DNA of 64,000 bases, taken from NCBI GenBank assembly GCA_039519185.1, contig CM076851.1, positions 27,714,857-27,778,856 on the forward strand, read 5' to 3'. The number at the start of each line of letters is the position of its first letter. Positions within the stretch are counted from its first letter, which is position 1. Position numbers and translations under genes: made by a program. This DNA is from Astragalus membranaceus (taxonomy: Eukaryota; Streptophyta; Magnoliopsida; Fabales; Fabaceae). The notes under the pieces are model-generated. The model did not search any database. It worked only from the letters and a program-made list of their open reading frames with translations, and was not told where the DNA came from. This document shows, piece after piece, positions 33,053-44,477 of the stretch.

Positions 33053-33366
33053 AATATTTTCCTTATTGGAGAAGACAATTATCTAAATGTTGCATTCAAT
33101 GACTGCACTTGGATAGTTGACACAAGAGCATCTTTCCACGTTACACCTCATGAAGAGTTCTTCTCATCATACCAAAGAGGAGACTTTGGTACGATGAAGA
33201 TGGGCAACCATGTCACAAGAAAGATTATTGGTATTGGTGAAGTGACTCTGGTCACAGAGAATGGCAATAAGCTCGTGCTGAAGGAAGTAAGACATGTTCC
33301 AGAAATGTGTCTAAATCTTATCTCAGCAGGAAAGTTAGATGATCTGAGGATTATAAACCAGTTCGG
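33053..33366 (+). pseudogene. Copia protease with mutated active site, truncated by insertion
   Basis: It reads YLNVAFNDCTWIVDTRASFH, then FFSSYQRGDFGTMKMGN and VRHVPEMCLNLISAGKLDD. Copia proteases carry D-[ST]-G-A at this point. Here the Gly is Arg (D-T-R-A), which should abolish activity. At about 33366, after NQFG, the CACTA remnant begins. Confidence 0.82.
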
Positions 33367-33409
33367 CGGCGGTGCACATGGCGGTTATGTTATCCGCCCG
33401 TATTATTAA

Positions 33410-34548
33410 GTAATCGGCGGCGGTTTCTTGTTATTTTGCAACGGTTTTGAAATTTAGCGATTTTTTAAAAGTAATATGCGGCAAATTATATTTTGCAAAT
33501 TATATTTTGAAATTTTGCAACGGTTATGTTCAATTTTTCTTTCCTTTCTCCCAAATTATGATATCGTAAGGTTTATTTTGAATATGAAAATTATATTTTC
33601 TGCTTAGGTTAGGTTTTATCTTAGTAGAGTATATGAGCTAAATTTTTTTGAATTATTTCCCCCAACTTGCACATGTACCAAAGTGCATCTCCATTCTCTG
33701 TTTGTCCTGCTTCGCTTCTGTTGATGTTGTCCTTTGTAAGTTGTCACCTATTGTTGGAATTGTAGTGTGTTCTTATAGCAACTTATTCGTTAATTTATTG
33801 CTCTATTCCATCTTAATTTAGCGGAATTATAACATTGATAAAAAAAATTAGTTATCTCATATTACGCTATTGTTAAATTTGTTAGCTAATGAACCTCATT
33901 TAGATGTTATATCTTGTGTCGCGGATAGAATCTAAAATTGTGATATACAAGTGAAATGTTTCTTCACATTGGATTAGTTGGCCAGAGCTGACTAGGATTA
34001 TGCATTTCAGAAGCATGCTGAGGTTCAATTGTTTTCTCCACTAGTTATTGTTTGTCCAGTGAGATTCATGTGGTTCCATAAGCAGCAACTGGAGCCATTC
34101 ATAAGCTGTCAAAGGCTATTTCTTGGTGAGGATCAAAGCTTTTAATAATTTGTTTCTCCCTTTTCAAGTTATCTAGTTCACTACATAATTCTGGAACCTG
34201 TTTCTCATTGCTTTAAGGCATGTTTGGTTTTGAATATTTTTGGGATAATAATAGTTCCTTTTCTTTCCTTTTTTACCTTGAAAGCTCTCTTGCGAAGCTT
34301 TTGATTACGAGCAGTTTTGAACATAGAATAAGGTAATTCACTCACAAAATTATTGGTTAGATTTCTACATTAACCTTCTTTAAACATAATGTCATGTACT
34401 AATTATGTTTTACTTGTATTGGGATAATTATGGTGGATGGACACGAAGGAGGAGCTTGCAGAAGTAAGTTTGTATTCTTCTTAGTTATCTATAATTTACA
34501 AATGCTTCCCTATTATGTCTGCGTTGATCGGTTATAATGTCATGTAAG
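33410..34548. other. Left interior of CACTA remnant B
   Basis: AT-rich. A few exon-like scraps (about 33975-34130 and 34260-34330) may be captured gene pieces, but no family is recognisable. Confidence 0.35.
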
Positions 34549-34553
34549 GTTAC

Positions 34554-36016
34554 TGATAACTCTATTTTATATAGGTTATTTATGTTCTTAATACTTAAAT
34601 CAAGCTCACTTCTCAAGTAATTTTAGTACTTAAACATGTGAATATATGATTAATAGTGTAAATACAGGTTATAAATCAATTCCCTAAACTTTGGGCATAA
34701 TCAATGCCTCTGTGAATATATTTAATGTTCTGCCTTAGTGCTGCAGCGGTATGTCATCAATGAAACGCTACAGCGTTATGAGGCGGCTGGCCATTGAGAT
34801 ATTTGTGTAGCCACTTGCTGAAACGATGAGTCATTACCCTTATCTCTTATCCTCAGCATGGCATTAAAGCCCAAGTGGAGTCAACAAGACACTTGGCGTC
34901 TTCCAATTGATTCCCACTTGATAGTTGGTAATGATTTTAATCATTACCACTTTTTGTAAAGTAGCTTTAGGATTATTAGGATAATATCTAGTTTTATGAA
35001 AAAATGGTTTTAAAAATATAATTATTTATTAGTTAGATTAGAATAGAGAGAATCAAGTAGTAAGTAACGTACGAGAGAGTTGTAAAAGGAAGAAGAGAGC
35101 TAACTTGACAATTTGGTTATCCTCTATTGTTATTCCACTCTTGAGCTTTTAATTTTTAGAGTAGTTTTTGTAGTTCACTTGTGGTTTTGCTCACGACATA
35201 GCTCCATCCTTCGTATGTGACTTGGGATCATTGGAGTGTATCTTTTGCAACCATTCTTCTCTTGTCTTCCTACGGTAATATAAACTTTCTAGTTGTATTA
35301 TGTTGATGAAGCTCGTGATCAGCTAAACTTGTTGTAGTTTGGATTGTTCTTAGTGTGTAATGAACCTTGAGTAGCTTTTATATAATATTATGATGTTTGC
35401 GTTTCATTCCTTGTGTCATAATGCTTTCAACTTTGTTTTGGGAATGATCAACTAAAATAATGGGGCTTTGTGGGTACATACATGGTTCACAAAGAGAACT
35501 CAAGGAATGATATGAATGAAAAACCCTTTAAAGACATTTAAAGGAAGTACTACTTAACCCTAGACATAAGGGAGTAATAGTTCATAAGGTGCATGTTGTA
35601 TGAACTTAATATACAGGGGTAAAACTTATTTAGAGCCTAGACATAGGAGTCTTGTAACATAGCCCCGACGATAGTGCTGAAAGGCACGCCACCATGACGC
35701 TACAGCGTCTGTTGATTCTGTTGCGCTACAGCGCTTAACGCTACAGCGTCTAATATTATAGAACACTACTCTTGGGAATTTACATAACTGCTGAGCTATC
35801 CAACTCACTCTTAAATACTTTCAATTCAATACTGTTTTATCACAAACTATTATGTTTACAACTTCACACTTTTATTTGTCACCATACTTGTTTTACTAAG
35901 TTGCTAATCACTTAAACTTCTTAGATTAATTCCAATCTCTGTGGGAACGAACTTTACATATCATTATATTACTTGTTGCGATTGTGTTTACTTGCACATC
36001 TACTTTTCGCACAATA
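34554..36016. repeat. Solo LTR, 1,463 bp
   Basis: It starts TGATAACTC and ends TACTTTTCGCACAATA (a CA end changed to TA). GTTAC flanks both sides (34549-34553, 36017-36021). The final segment (CTCTGTGGGAACGAAC...ACTTGCACATC) resembles U5 ends of large plant LTRs. GCTACAGCG motifs recur inside. No internal retroelement sequence is attached, so it arose by LTR-LTR recombination. Confidence 0.72.
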
Positions 36017-36039
36017 GTTACTAATTTGTTATACTTGTG

Positions 36040-36510
36040 TTTTAGCAATCAGGTTAAAGACATGGAGTTGACACTTTATTTTCTGGTTTGAAAAAGAAGT
36101 ATGTAAGTCATAATTACTATTCATATGATTATTCCAATTAACACATCTCTCTCTCTTCTAGCGGTTTGAGTTTTTATTAGGTGGCTGGTTTTTTGTTGGA
36201 ATAACTTTGACACTTGATGTTTGTTATTTGAACGTAGGTTGAAATGAGTAACTTAAGTAATGAAAGTGGAGATGCAACCGAAGATTTGGATGGTAATTAG
36301 TAAATACATAAAAAAAATTGTGTGGAATGCCTTGAGGGAATTTAAATGACTACTAAGGAATCACGAGATATTTTGCTATTCAAAGCAATTAAAGAGCTCT
36401 TGTTTTGAAGTAACTTGGCTTTGGAGGATGTTGTAAAGGAATCTCAGCTTGAGATCATTGAGTTGCAGCACACTCTAAATGAATTGTGGTACATGTACTT
36501 AATTTTATTG
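36040..36510 (+). pseudogene. Unidentified gene fragment with exon-like pieces
   Basis: Short open pieces flanked by GT/AG-like sites include one reading SNLSNESGDATEDLDG (36245-36292) and one reading ESQLEIIELQHTLNELW (about 36436-36490). The second looks like coiled coil. I cannot name the source gene. Confidence 0.35.
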
Positions 36511-36779
36511 TTTGGACAATAGTCTATTACTGGTTTTTGGTGTCTATTTTGAATTCAACATGATTATATATAATTTGGTAGGTCTATATGACATTTTGGT
36601 TAGCCTTATGGTGTAAGACTATACTCATTATTTGGCCTTGGCACAACTTGTCCTAAGTGCCTAAATTTTAAATAAATTCTCTTTGGTTATCAAAATTGAC
36701 AAATGTGTATAACTGTTGAAGTCACTAGTGCAAAAATGACATTAGAATTAGACATTTAAAGTCAGGCGCTCAGATGCCT

Positions 36780-37410
36780 GACTACATAAGTAGACACCGT
36801 GGCAAACTTGTAAGCCTCTCCTTCTCTCCTTCTCACTTACGCGAACTGAGCTTCTCACTCTCAATCTCAGAACACTTCCGCTCTCTCTCGTCGTTCGCCG
36901 TTCGCCTCCTCTCTCGTCGTTCGCCGTTCGCCTCCTCTCTCCTCACTCTGGCTCTCTTCTCTCTCACCTCTCACGGTCGCGTTTCTCCTCCTCTCTCCTC
37001 ACTCTGGCTCTCTTCTCTCTCACAATCTCTCAGTCTCGATCTCTTCTCTCTTCTCGCTTCTACCCTCTTCTTCTTCTTCTATATTTTTTCACCAAAAACC
37101 TAAACCCCACAGATTCTGTCACCCTCGGAGTCTCGATCTCCCTTCTCTCTTCTCGCTTCTACCCTCTTCTTCTTCTATATTTTCTCCCCAGAAACCTAAA
37201 CCCCTCAGATTCGGTCACCCACGCCAATGTTCCTCACTCTGGCTCTCTTCTCTCTCAGATTCGGTCACCCACGCTAAAAAATAGGTATTAATGTTTATTT
37301 TTGCTTCTAATTTGCAATAAAATAGATGTTAATCTGATTTTGTTTTTCTTTTGCTGTTAATAGGTTTTGATTCGGTCACCCACTCTAAAAAAGAGGTATT
37401 AATGCTTTTT
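36780..37410 (+). repeat. CT-rich region with internal duplications
   Basis: CTCTCCTCACTCTGGCTCTCTT and similar phrases occur three times between 36900 and 37250, and GATTCGGTCACCCACGC-type phrases recur at about 37208, 37258 and 37370. The CT-rich composition with CCTAAACCCC is like a captured 5' UTR/promoter region of a plant gene. An open frame at 36774-37103 is low complexity. Confidence 0.55.
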
Positions 37411-37869
37411 TATTTCTGTTTCAGTTATTTTAGGGTTTTGATTTCTGTTTCAGTTAGTTTAGGGTTTTGATTTCTGTTTCAGTTAGTTTAGTTAATAGGT
37501 TTTGACCTCTAAGTGAAAAGTAGAGAATAATTTACAATTACCAACACTAGTTGTTGTTTCTCTCTTGTTCAGACAAAAAAGGTTTAAGTATAAGCCTCAC
37601 CAGATAAATGCCCTATTGATGAAAGCCTTTAATTTTTTTTATATATTTAGTATATAGTATATGGTGAATGAATGGAGGAAAATTAAGGTTCCCCCTAAGT
37701 TAAGTATACAAGTGGTTATATTTACAGGATCAGTCAAAATAATTCAGCTCCAACCAGCTGCATTCCCTCCCTACGATAAGTTCCTTCCTTTCCTCTAGCA
37801 GAACTTGACTTTGAACTGTTCTCTTTTTACTACATACTGAGTTTGCTAACTATTTTCTGTCCCTTTCAG

Positions 37870-38795
37870 GTTTCTCAAATGGACATCTACAGCCTGGGCA
37901 GGTAATGAGCTATACTTAGCTTGTATGTTATGCAATTTGTCAACTTAAGAGCCAACCAAAAATGTTCCAATAAAGCAACTTCGCTTGGTATGCTTGGAAT
38001 TGCTGCCTTTTAAACCAACCATAATTGAAACAATGCCATTCTTATGCATCCATTTGAGAAATTGCTAATCTTTCTTTGCAATATGAAATCGGGCTGGAAA
38101 GTTTATTAGAATTGTAGAAAGCCCCTGTTGAATTTCTTTTCTTACTCATTAAACTGGGATGTTTTAGACCTCCAGTCCTTAACACACCCTTCAAAATGAT
38201 TTATCTCATTCTCATGTTTACTATTTCAAACAAATTTGTCTTAAACACAATTTTAACCTAACTTGTATGTCCAGATCAATGAAAAATCCCTCCAGAGGTG
38301 GCTTGATGAGGAGCGGGAGGTCATGGTACATGTGCATGAAGTTTGTGCTGAGTTTGACAAACAAAACCAAGTGTATGTGATCAAAAGAATTCCCTCATTT
38401 TCTCCTAGAGTACAATATTAATATATCACATTTCGAAACTATCTTTTTACTATTTATGATTTATTATTTGAATATTATATTTAGTCATGCTGCACTGGAA
38501 GAAGAATTGGATTTCCTGAAACACCTGGATCTGTTTTCAGATAGGCAGAATATCCCCACAGTAAACAGCCGATATACAAGGTAGAACTTTTTTATGCATG
38601 TGTATCCGCAGGGTGTGTTTCTATTGCTATTTTGGACTAAATTATTATTTCTTAAACTTATTTTTTCTCGTTTTTCCATTTGTTAGACTGCTATGCATGT
38701 CGCCAGATGCAAAAGTTGCGAGAATAACTTCTCTTGAGAACATGCTGGCCATGCCTTCAGCTGCTTTGAAAGCAATGACTTCCCAACTTAATTAA
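37870..38795 (+). pseudogene. Captured exons of a KIN-4 type kinesin
   Basis: Four exons with good splice sites: 37870-37901 (FSNGHLQPGQ), 38275-38372 (INEKSLQRWLDEEREVMVHV...), 38485-38580 (HAALEEELDFLKHLD...) and 38687-38795 (SPDAKVARITSLENMLAM...). The joins keep frame. The sequence matches the coiled-coil stalk of plant KIN-4 kinesins, where EKSLQRWLD and ARIASLENML motifs occur. The motor domain is absent. TAA at 38793-38795 ends it. It is a transduplicated fragment, not a working motor. Confidence 0.75.
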
Positions 38796-39277
38796 GTATA
38801 GGTCATTTGAATATGCATGACATTGGGTTTCTTTGATGGAATTTATGATGAGCCATCTTCTCGTATTTTCTTATGTTAGGTACCGATATGGTGCTAGTTT
38901 GTAGAAGTAGATCAAGAAGATGTGAGTTTTGGGAAAGTGAAAGCAGGGGGGCCTATACTTTGAAGTAATGCCTCTTCTGCTTTCTTTTTTACTTAGATGT
39001 TTTTTTTCCTCCAATCAATAAGCTGACTTAGTTTTTACTATTTTGACAGTACCGCGAGTGCTGTGACTGTGCGGAGCACCATTTGTAGGTTGAGGGAACA
39101 AAATGAGAGTTGAGCTTTTGTGTTGAAGTTCTCATCACAGAGATGACTCAAGAAGGTAGAAATCCCCTTTCTCTCTTTTCTTTGCTGTTTCTGTTTCTGT
39201 TTATGTGATTGTAGAACAAATACTCACTTGTGATACAAAGTTTCTGATACAAAATCTTTGTTCTTAATTGTTTACAG

Positions 39278-39989
39278 GCAATGAAGAAGGGAGACACTCT
39301 TTTTATTGGTCAATACTTTGTTCACAGGAAGTGAAACTACTTCTGTATGGCTAGAGGTAAAATAAGTTTAACCCAGAGTGAAAATTTATTCCAATAGACC
39401 TTGACTTTTATTTTATTATTTTGGCGTTCTTCTGTATCTTTCTTAAATAGTTTGTCTCGATCCTTTCAACTTGGGTAACTCATTTGCATATTTTGTGCAT
39501 CAAGCATTTATTTTGAGTTTATACTGTAATTTACTGTCATTAAAATTAACATTTGTTGAATTGATATTCTGATCGAAACATAAGTAGGTCCAAAAGCATA
39601 AAAAAGTATATTTAAATCCTTTCACATGCCTGATGGATTCTACCTGAAATTTCACAGGTATCTGAAGTCAAAGGACAAGATGTTGTCTGTATTATAAAGA
39701 ATTCTGCAACATTGGCTGGGGCATTATTCACTTTGCATGCCTCTCAAATTCATATTGATTTGCCGACGCTCACAGAGAAAGACAAGGAGGTCTGTTCTGC
39801 TTTTGACTAGCATGTTTGAATTATTTACATTTCACAACATATGTAGCGTTCGCTGCACCTACAAAATAGATTATCTTAAAGTTTTAGGGTTATTACTTTT
39901 TCTATATTTCAGGTTATAAGCACATGGGGAGTTAAAAACAAAATTGATTTTGTCATTGTCATATACTCGGCATGTGAAAGGAATTCAAC
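39278..39989 (+). pseudogene. Captured cytosolic pyruvate kinase fragment, 5' part
   Basis: Exon 39278-39356 (AMKKGDTLFIGQY, then GSETTSVWLE in a shifted frame because of one extra T). Exon 39658-39789 (VSEVKGQDVVCIIKNSATLA ... IDLPTLTEKDKE). Start of exon 39913-39989 (VISTWGVKNKIDF, then frame loss in the SLSYTRHAE region). The introns are normal GT-AG. These correspond to the B-domain end and following barrel of plant cytosolic pyruvate kinase. A chromovirus interrupts the third exon at about 39990. The gene continues at 53862. Confidence 0.88.
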
Positions 39990-40235
39990 TGGGAAATGAG
40001 GAATTTTTATTGATAATGCTCAAGAATGTGAATTCATTACACTGAGTTCAGTTCCAAAATCCGAAACTGTAGTAACTGTTTTATGTTTTATGCTTCGCTA
40101 ACTGTAACGGAGCTATGCTAAGCTTATTTATACATTCAATTCCCTAGTCAGTTACAGAAATACCCTCCCCTTTACTTATTATCAGCATTACCCTTCCTTC
40201 TAACATATACTTTCCTAACAAGGGGACTGCTATCA
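39990..40235 (-). repeat. 3' LTR of the chromovirus (approximate)
   Basis: The right edge is well placed (plus-strand ...GGACTGCTATCA next to the C-rich polypurine complement). The left edge, TGGGAAATGAGG, is inferred from where the pyruvate-kinase match stops. The pol stop codon (40172-40174) lies about 60 bp inside this LTR. Confidence 0.55.
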
Positions 40236-43200
40236 CTACTCCCCCCCAAGAGTTTCACCTTGTCCTCAAGGGGAAGACTTGGAAAAATTGCTTGTAGTTT
40301 CTCAGCATTTTCCCAAGAATCTTCACATGCTGGAAGGTCCTTCCATCGTGCCAAAACTTCCAAGTTGCCCTCTGCACTGTATCTGTACTGCAGGATATCC
40401 TCAACCTCTGGTTGTAACTCTCCTTCTTCTGTCAGAGCAAGTGGGATTTGTTGAGCCTCATATGTTCCTGGGACAGTTCTCTTCAGCTTACTAATATGGA
40501 ATACCGGATGAATTTTACAACCCTCTGGCAGTTGTAATTTGTATGCCACTGCTCCTATTCGTTCAATCACTTGATAGGGTCCATAGAACCTAGGACTGAG
40601 TTTTTCATTCCTTCTAGTAGCTAGTGATTTCCACCTATAAGGACTAGCCTTTAAGTACACCCAGTCACCTACTTCTAATGTCAAGTCTCTCCTATGCTTA
40701 TCTGCCTGTTTTTTCATACGTTGCTGTGCCACTGTCAAGTTGCTGTGCAGTTTTCCCAGTAATCCATCTCTTTGCTCATATAAATTGTTTACTTCTTCAA
40801 TGTTAGATGGAATGGCAGGTCCTTTGATAATTGGACTGGGCTCTCTACCATACAACGCTTGGTATGGTGTCATGCCAATTGAACTACTAAAGTTAGTATT
40901 GAACCATAACTCTGCCCAACACATCCATTTGGGCCAGGTCTTCGGGTAGTCCCCCACAAAACACCTCAAATACACTTCAAGACATCTATTTGTGACCTCA
41001 GTCTGTCCATCAGACTGTGGATGGAATGTCGTGCTATACTTCAATCTTGTTCCAGCCCTTTTGAATAATTCCTTCCAGAATTGACTCAAAAATATTTTGT
41101 CACGATCTGATATAATGGCTTTAGGGAATCCATGAAGTTTAATGATCCCAGAGATGAAGATATCAGCCACATCACTAGCATTATACGGGTGTCCAAGTGA
41201 TAGAAAATGGGCATATTTGGAGAGTCTATCCACAACAACAAGTATAGTGTCTTGTTTGCCAACTCTAGGTAATCCACCAATGAAATCCATTGAAATTTCA
41301 GTCCATACCTTAGAAGGGATTGGTAATGGCTGTAGCAACCCTGCAGGCGCCAAGGTCTCGGTCTTACTGCGCTGGCACTGTTGACAGTGAGCTATAAATT
41401 GCTTAATATCTATTTTCATGCCCTGCCAATAAAACACATTGGCTATTCTCTTGTATGTCCTGAAGAATCCAGAGTGGCCTCCTTGTAGAAAGCTGTGAAA
41501 CTCAGCTAGTATGGTAGGTATCTTGGAAAACTTTCTAGGCAACACCAAACTGTTTCCCTTGTAGAGCAGCCCCTGCTTCACTGTGAATTGAGTTGCTGCA
41601 GCTTCCTTCAACACTGCCTGCTGCAGTAGTGTTTTTAATTCAGGGCACTCCCTTATTTCCTCTTCCCATGCTTCCCAGTCTGCAAGTGTAACCCTCGATA
41701 TAGATGCCATGATCATATGTCTTGAGAGTGCATCTGCCACTCTGTTTGAACTGCCAGGTTTGTATTGGATGTTGAAATCAAAGCCTAGCAATTTGGAAGT
41801 CCACTTCACTTGCTCCCCTCCAAGTAAATTCTGATCAGTGAGAAATTGTAAGCTTTGTTGATCAGTTCTCACTGTGAAAGATTGCCCCAGCAGATAGTGC
41901 CTCCATCTTTGTATTGCCAATACCATTGCCATTAATTCCCTCTCATATGCAGATTTTTGTTGAGCCCTTAGAGACAGTTTTTGACTAAAGAAAGCAATAG
42001 GTCTTTCCTCTTGCATCAATACTGCCCCCACCCCCTTGCTAGATGCATCGGTTTCAATCACAAAAGGCTTGGAGAAATCTGGCATTGTGAGTACAGGAAT
42101 TGAAATCATGGCTTGTTTAAGTTGACTGAAAGCTGTTTCTGCCTCACTGTTCCAGCAGAATTGATCCTTCTTCAATAGCTCAGTTAAGGGTCTAACAATA
42201 ATGCCATAATCCTTTACAAATCTTCTATAATACCCAGTCAACCCAAGGAATCCTCTTAACCCCTTCTAGTCCTTTGGTGTAGGCCAGTTTGTCATTGCAA
42301 CAACTTTTTGTGGATCAGCAGACACCCCCTCACCATTTACAATGTGCCCCAAATATTCCACACTGTGCACTGCAAAACTGCATTTCTTTTTGTTGACTAT
42401 CAGCTGATGTTCCTTAAGTATTCCAAACACTTCTCTTAGGTGTTTCACATGTTGTGGCAGATCCTTGCTATAGATGAGTATATCATCAAAAAAAACTAAG
42501 GCAAACTTTCTCAAAATTGGTCTTAAAACCTCATTCATTAGTGCCTGAAAGGTTGAGGGTGCGTTGGTTAATCCAAAGGGCATAACCAAATACTCATAGT
42601 GACCCTCATGTGTTCTAAAAGCTGTCTTTGGTATATCCTCCTCTTTCATCCGTATCTGATGGTAACCCGATTTTAAGTCTAGCTTAGTGAAAACAGTGGA
42701 TCCAGCAAGTTCATCCAGCAGCTCATCAATCAGTGGAATAGGGAATTTATTTGGTTTTGTGAGCTTATTTAATGCCCTAAAGTCCACACAAAATCTCCAA
42801 CTTCCGTCCTTTTTCTTCACTAATATAATAGGGCTAGAGTAAGGGCTTGTGCTAGGTCTAATTATTCCAGTCCTCAACATGTCAGTCACTAGTTTTTCAA
42901 TCTCATTTTTTTGATAGTGGGGGTATCTATAGGGTCTCAAGTTTGGGATATTGGCCCCCTCTTTAAGTACTATAGCATGGTCAATGGCTCTACTAGGTGG
43001 TAATCCTTCAGGTTCAGTAAACAGACATTCAAATTCAGTAATAAGTGCTTGTATTACCTCAGGCAGTGGTTGTTGGTCTGTTTCTGGCCCAGATAAGTCC
43101 CTGCAGTCCACTACATAGATTTCTTCAGGATTCTGCAGCTCTGCTCTCATCTGTTGTACACTCATCTCTTTCCTAGACAGTGTGGGATCACCCTTCAGAC

Positions 43201-44470
43201 ATACTGGTTCACCATTCCTCTTCCACTTGAGTGACATATCTTTGAAGTTTGCTCTTGTCTCTCCCAACGTTCTCAGCCAATCCATACCTAGCACAAAATC
43301 CTCCCCATCTAGAGGAAAGACATAACAATCTACTTTGATTATGTTTCCTTGAAAACAGAGCTCTACACCCTTGCATATTCCTCTAATCCAAATCTTCTGC
43401 CCATTACCAATCTTCACCCAACAAGGTGGAATGCTATCCACTTTCCAACCCTGTTCTGTGACCAACTTCTTGGACACAAAGCTATGTGTTGCTCCACAAT
43501 CCAACAATACTAACACTTCAAGAATTCCTACAATTGCTTTTAACATAAAAGAGCAATTGGATGATATACCAGCCATACTGTACAAGTGTAGACTCTTGAT
43601 GGCTGCCTCCCACACAATCTCTTCTTCCTCATCACTTTTCTTTTCATCTTCACCCTCTGTGATCTCTTCCACATACAACAGTTTCAGGATCTTGTTCTTA
43701 CAGATATGACCAGGCACGTATTTCTCCTCACATGTGAAGCAGAGACCTTTCTTTCTTCTCTCCTCAATTTCCTTGCTTCCTACAGACTTGGTGTTGGCAG
43801 CCAGATTTGTCTTAGCAGGTTCAGACCCCTTCCCCGTCGTAGCATTGTCTGTACTGGGCTTATACGTGTTCTTTCCCCACCCTGTACTTCGCCCTCCATA
43901 TCTGTTTGCAGCACCGAGTTTTTCTTCCGCGAGCAACGCGATCTCCATCATGTCTGCGAGATTCTTGGGCCGTTGCAGTCTCACCTCTGCCCTGATATCG
44001 TCCCTCAGACCATTCGAAAACATCCCTGCAAACAATTCTTGATCTTGCACTTTGATGTGGCTCGCAATTAATTCGAACTTTTTGCGATATTCACGCAGTG
44101 TGCTTTCCTGCTTCATATTCACCAACATCTCGAAGGCGTTAGTAATCACCGTTGATTGAAAGCGACGAAGAATCGCTTCCTTCAACCCGCTCCAGGTCTG
44201 TACTTCGCTATTAGCTTCCCACCACTGCATCCACGACAACGCCTCACCTTCCATCGCCATTAGCGCTGCCTCGAGTTTTTCGTTCTCTTCAATTTTGCGC
44301 ACCTTGAAGAAACGCTCAACCTTCGTCAGCCATCCCGTCGCGTCGTCCCCATTGAAGACCGGTAGGTCCACCTTGCGGAGTCGTCGCTCGCTATCGCCGT
44401 GATTTGAATGTTCTTTCGCTTTCGGGTTACCGGATCCTGACGGACCCGACTCCTTCGATGCGGCGAACAT
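40172..44470 (-). pseudogene. Chromovirus gag-pol polyprotein, one in-frame stop
   Basis: One frame of about 1,430 codons in order: gag (LPVFNGDDATGWLTKVERFF), a degenerate knuckle CFTCEEKYVPGHIC, protease (LLDCGATHSFVSKKL), RT (FCVDFRALNKLTKPNKFPIP, KLDLKSGYHQIRMKEEDIPK, catalytic VFFDDILIYS), RNase H (VIETDASSKGVGAVLMQ), integrase (ISMDFIGGLPRVGKQD, IISDRDKIFLSQFW, HPQSDGQTEVTNRCLE), and a chromodomain (EGNLEVLARWKDLPACEDSW). A single TAG at 42266-42268, between RT and RNase H, is the only interruption. Catalytic residues look intact. The chromodomain would steer integration to modified histones. Met at 44479 sits at the junction with the Athila LTR; I use the next Met at 44470. Confidence 0.92.
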
Positions 44471-44477
44471 CGCCTTC

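Larger units (their letters stand above)
39990..44477 (-). mobile_element. 5'-truncated chromovirus (Ty3) with 3' LTR
   Basis: Sense is minus. The 3' end has a short LTR (about 39990-40235, element sense TGATAGCAGTCC...TTTCCCA) with a polypurine tract CTTGGGGGGGAG beside it (plus-strand 40239-40250). The gag-pol reading runs to about 44479, where the sequence changes abruptly into an Athila LTR. The 5' LTR, primer site and leader are missing. It lies inside a pyruvate kinase exon of element C. Confidence 0.78.
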
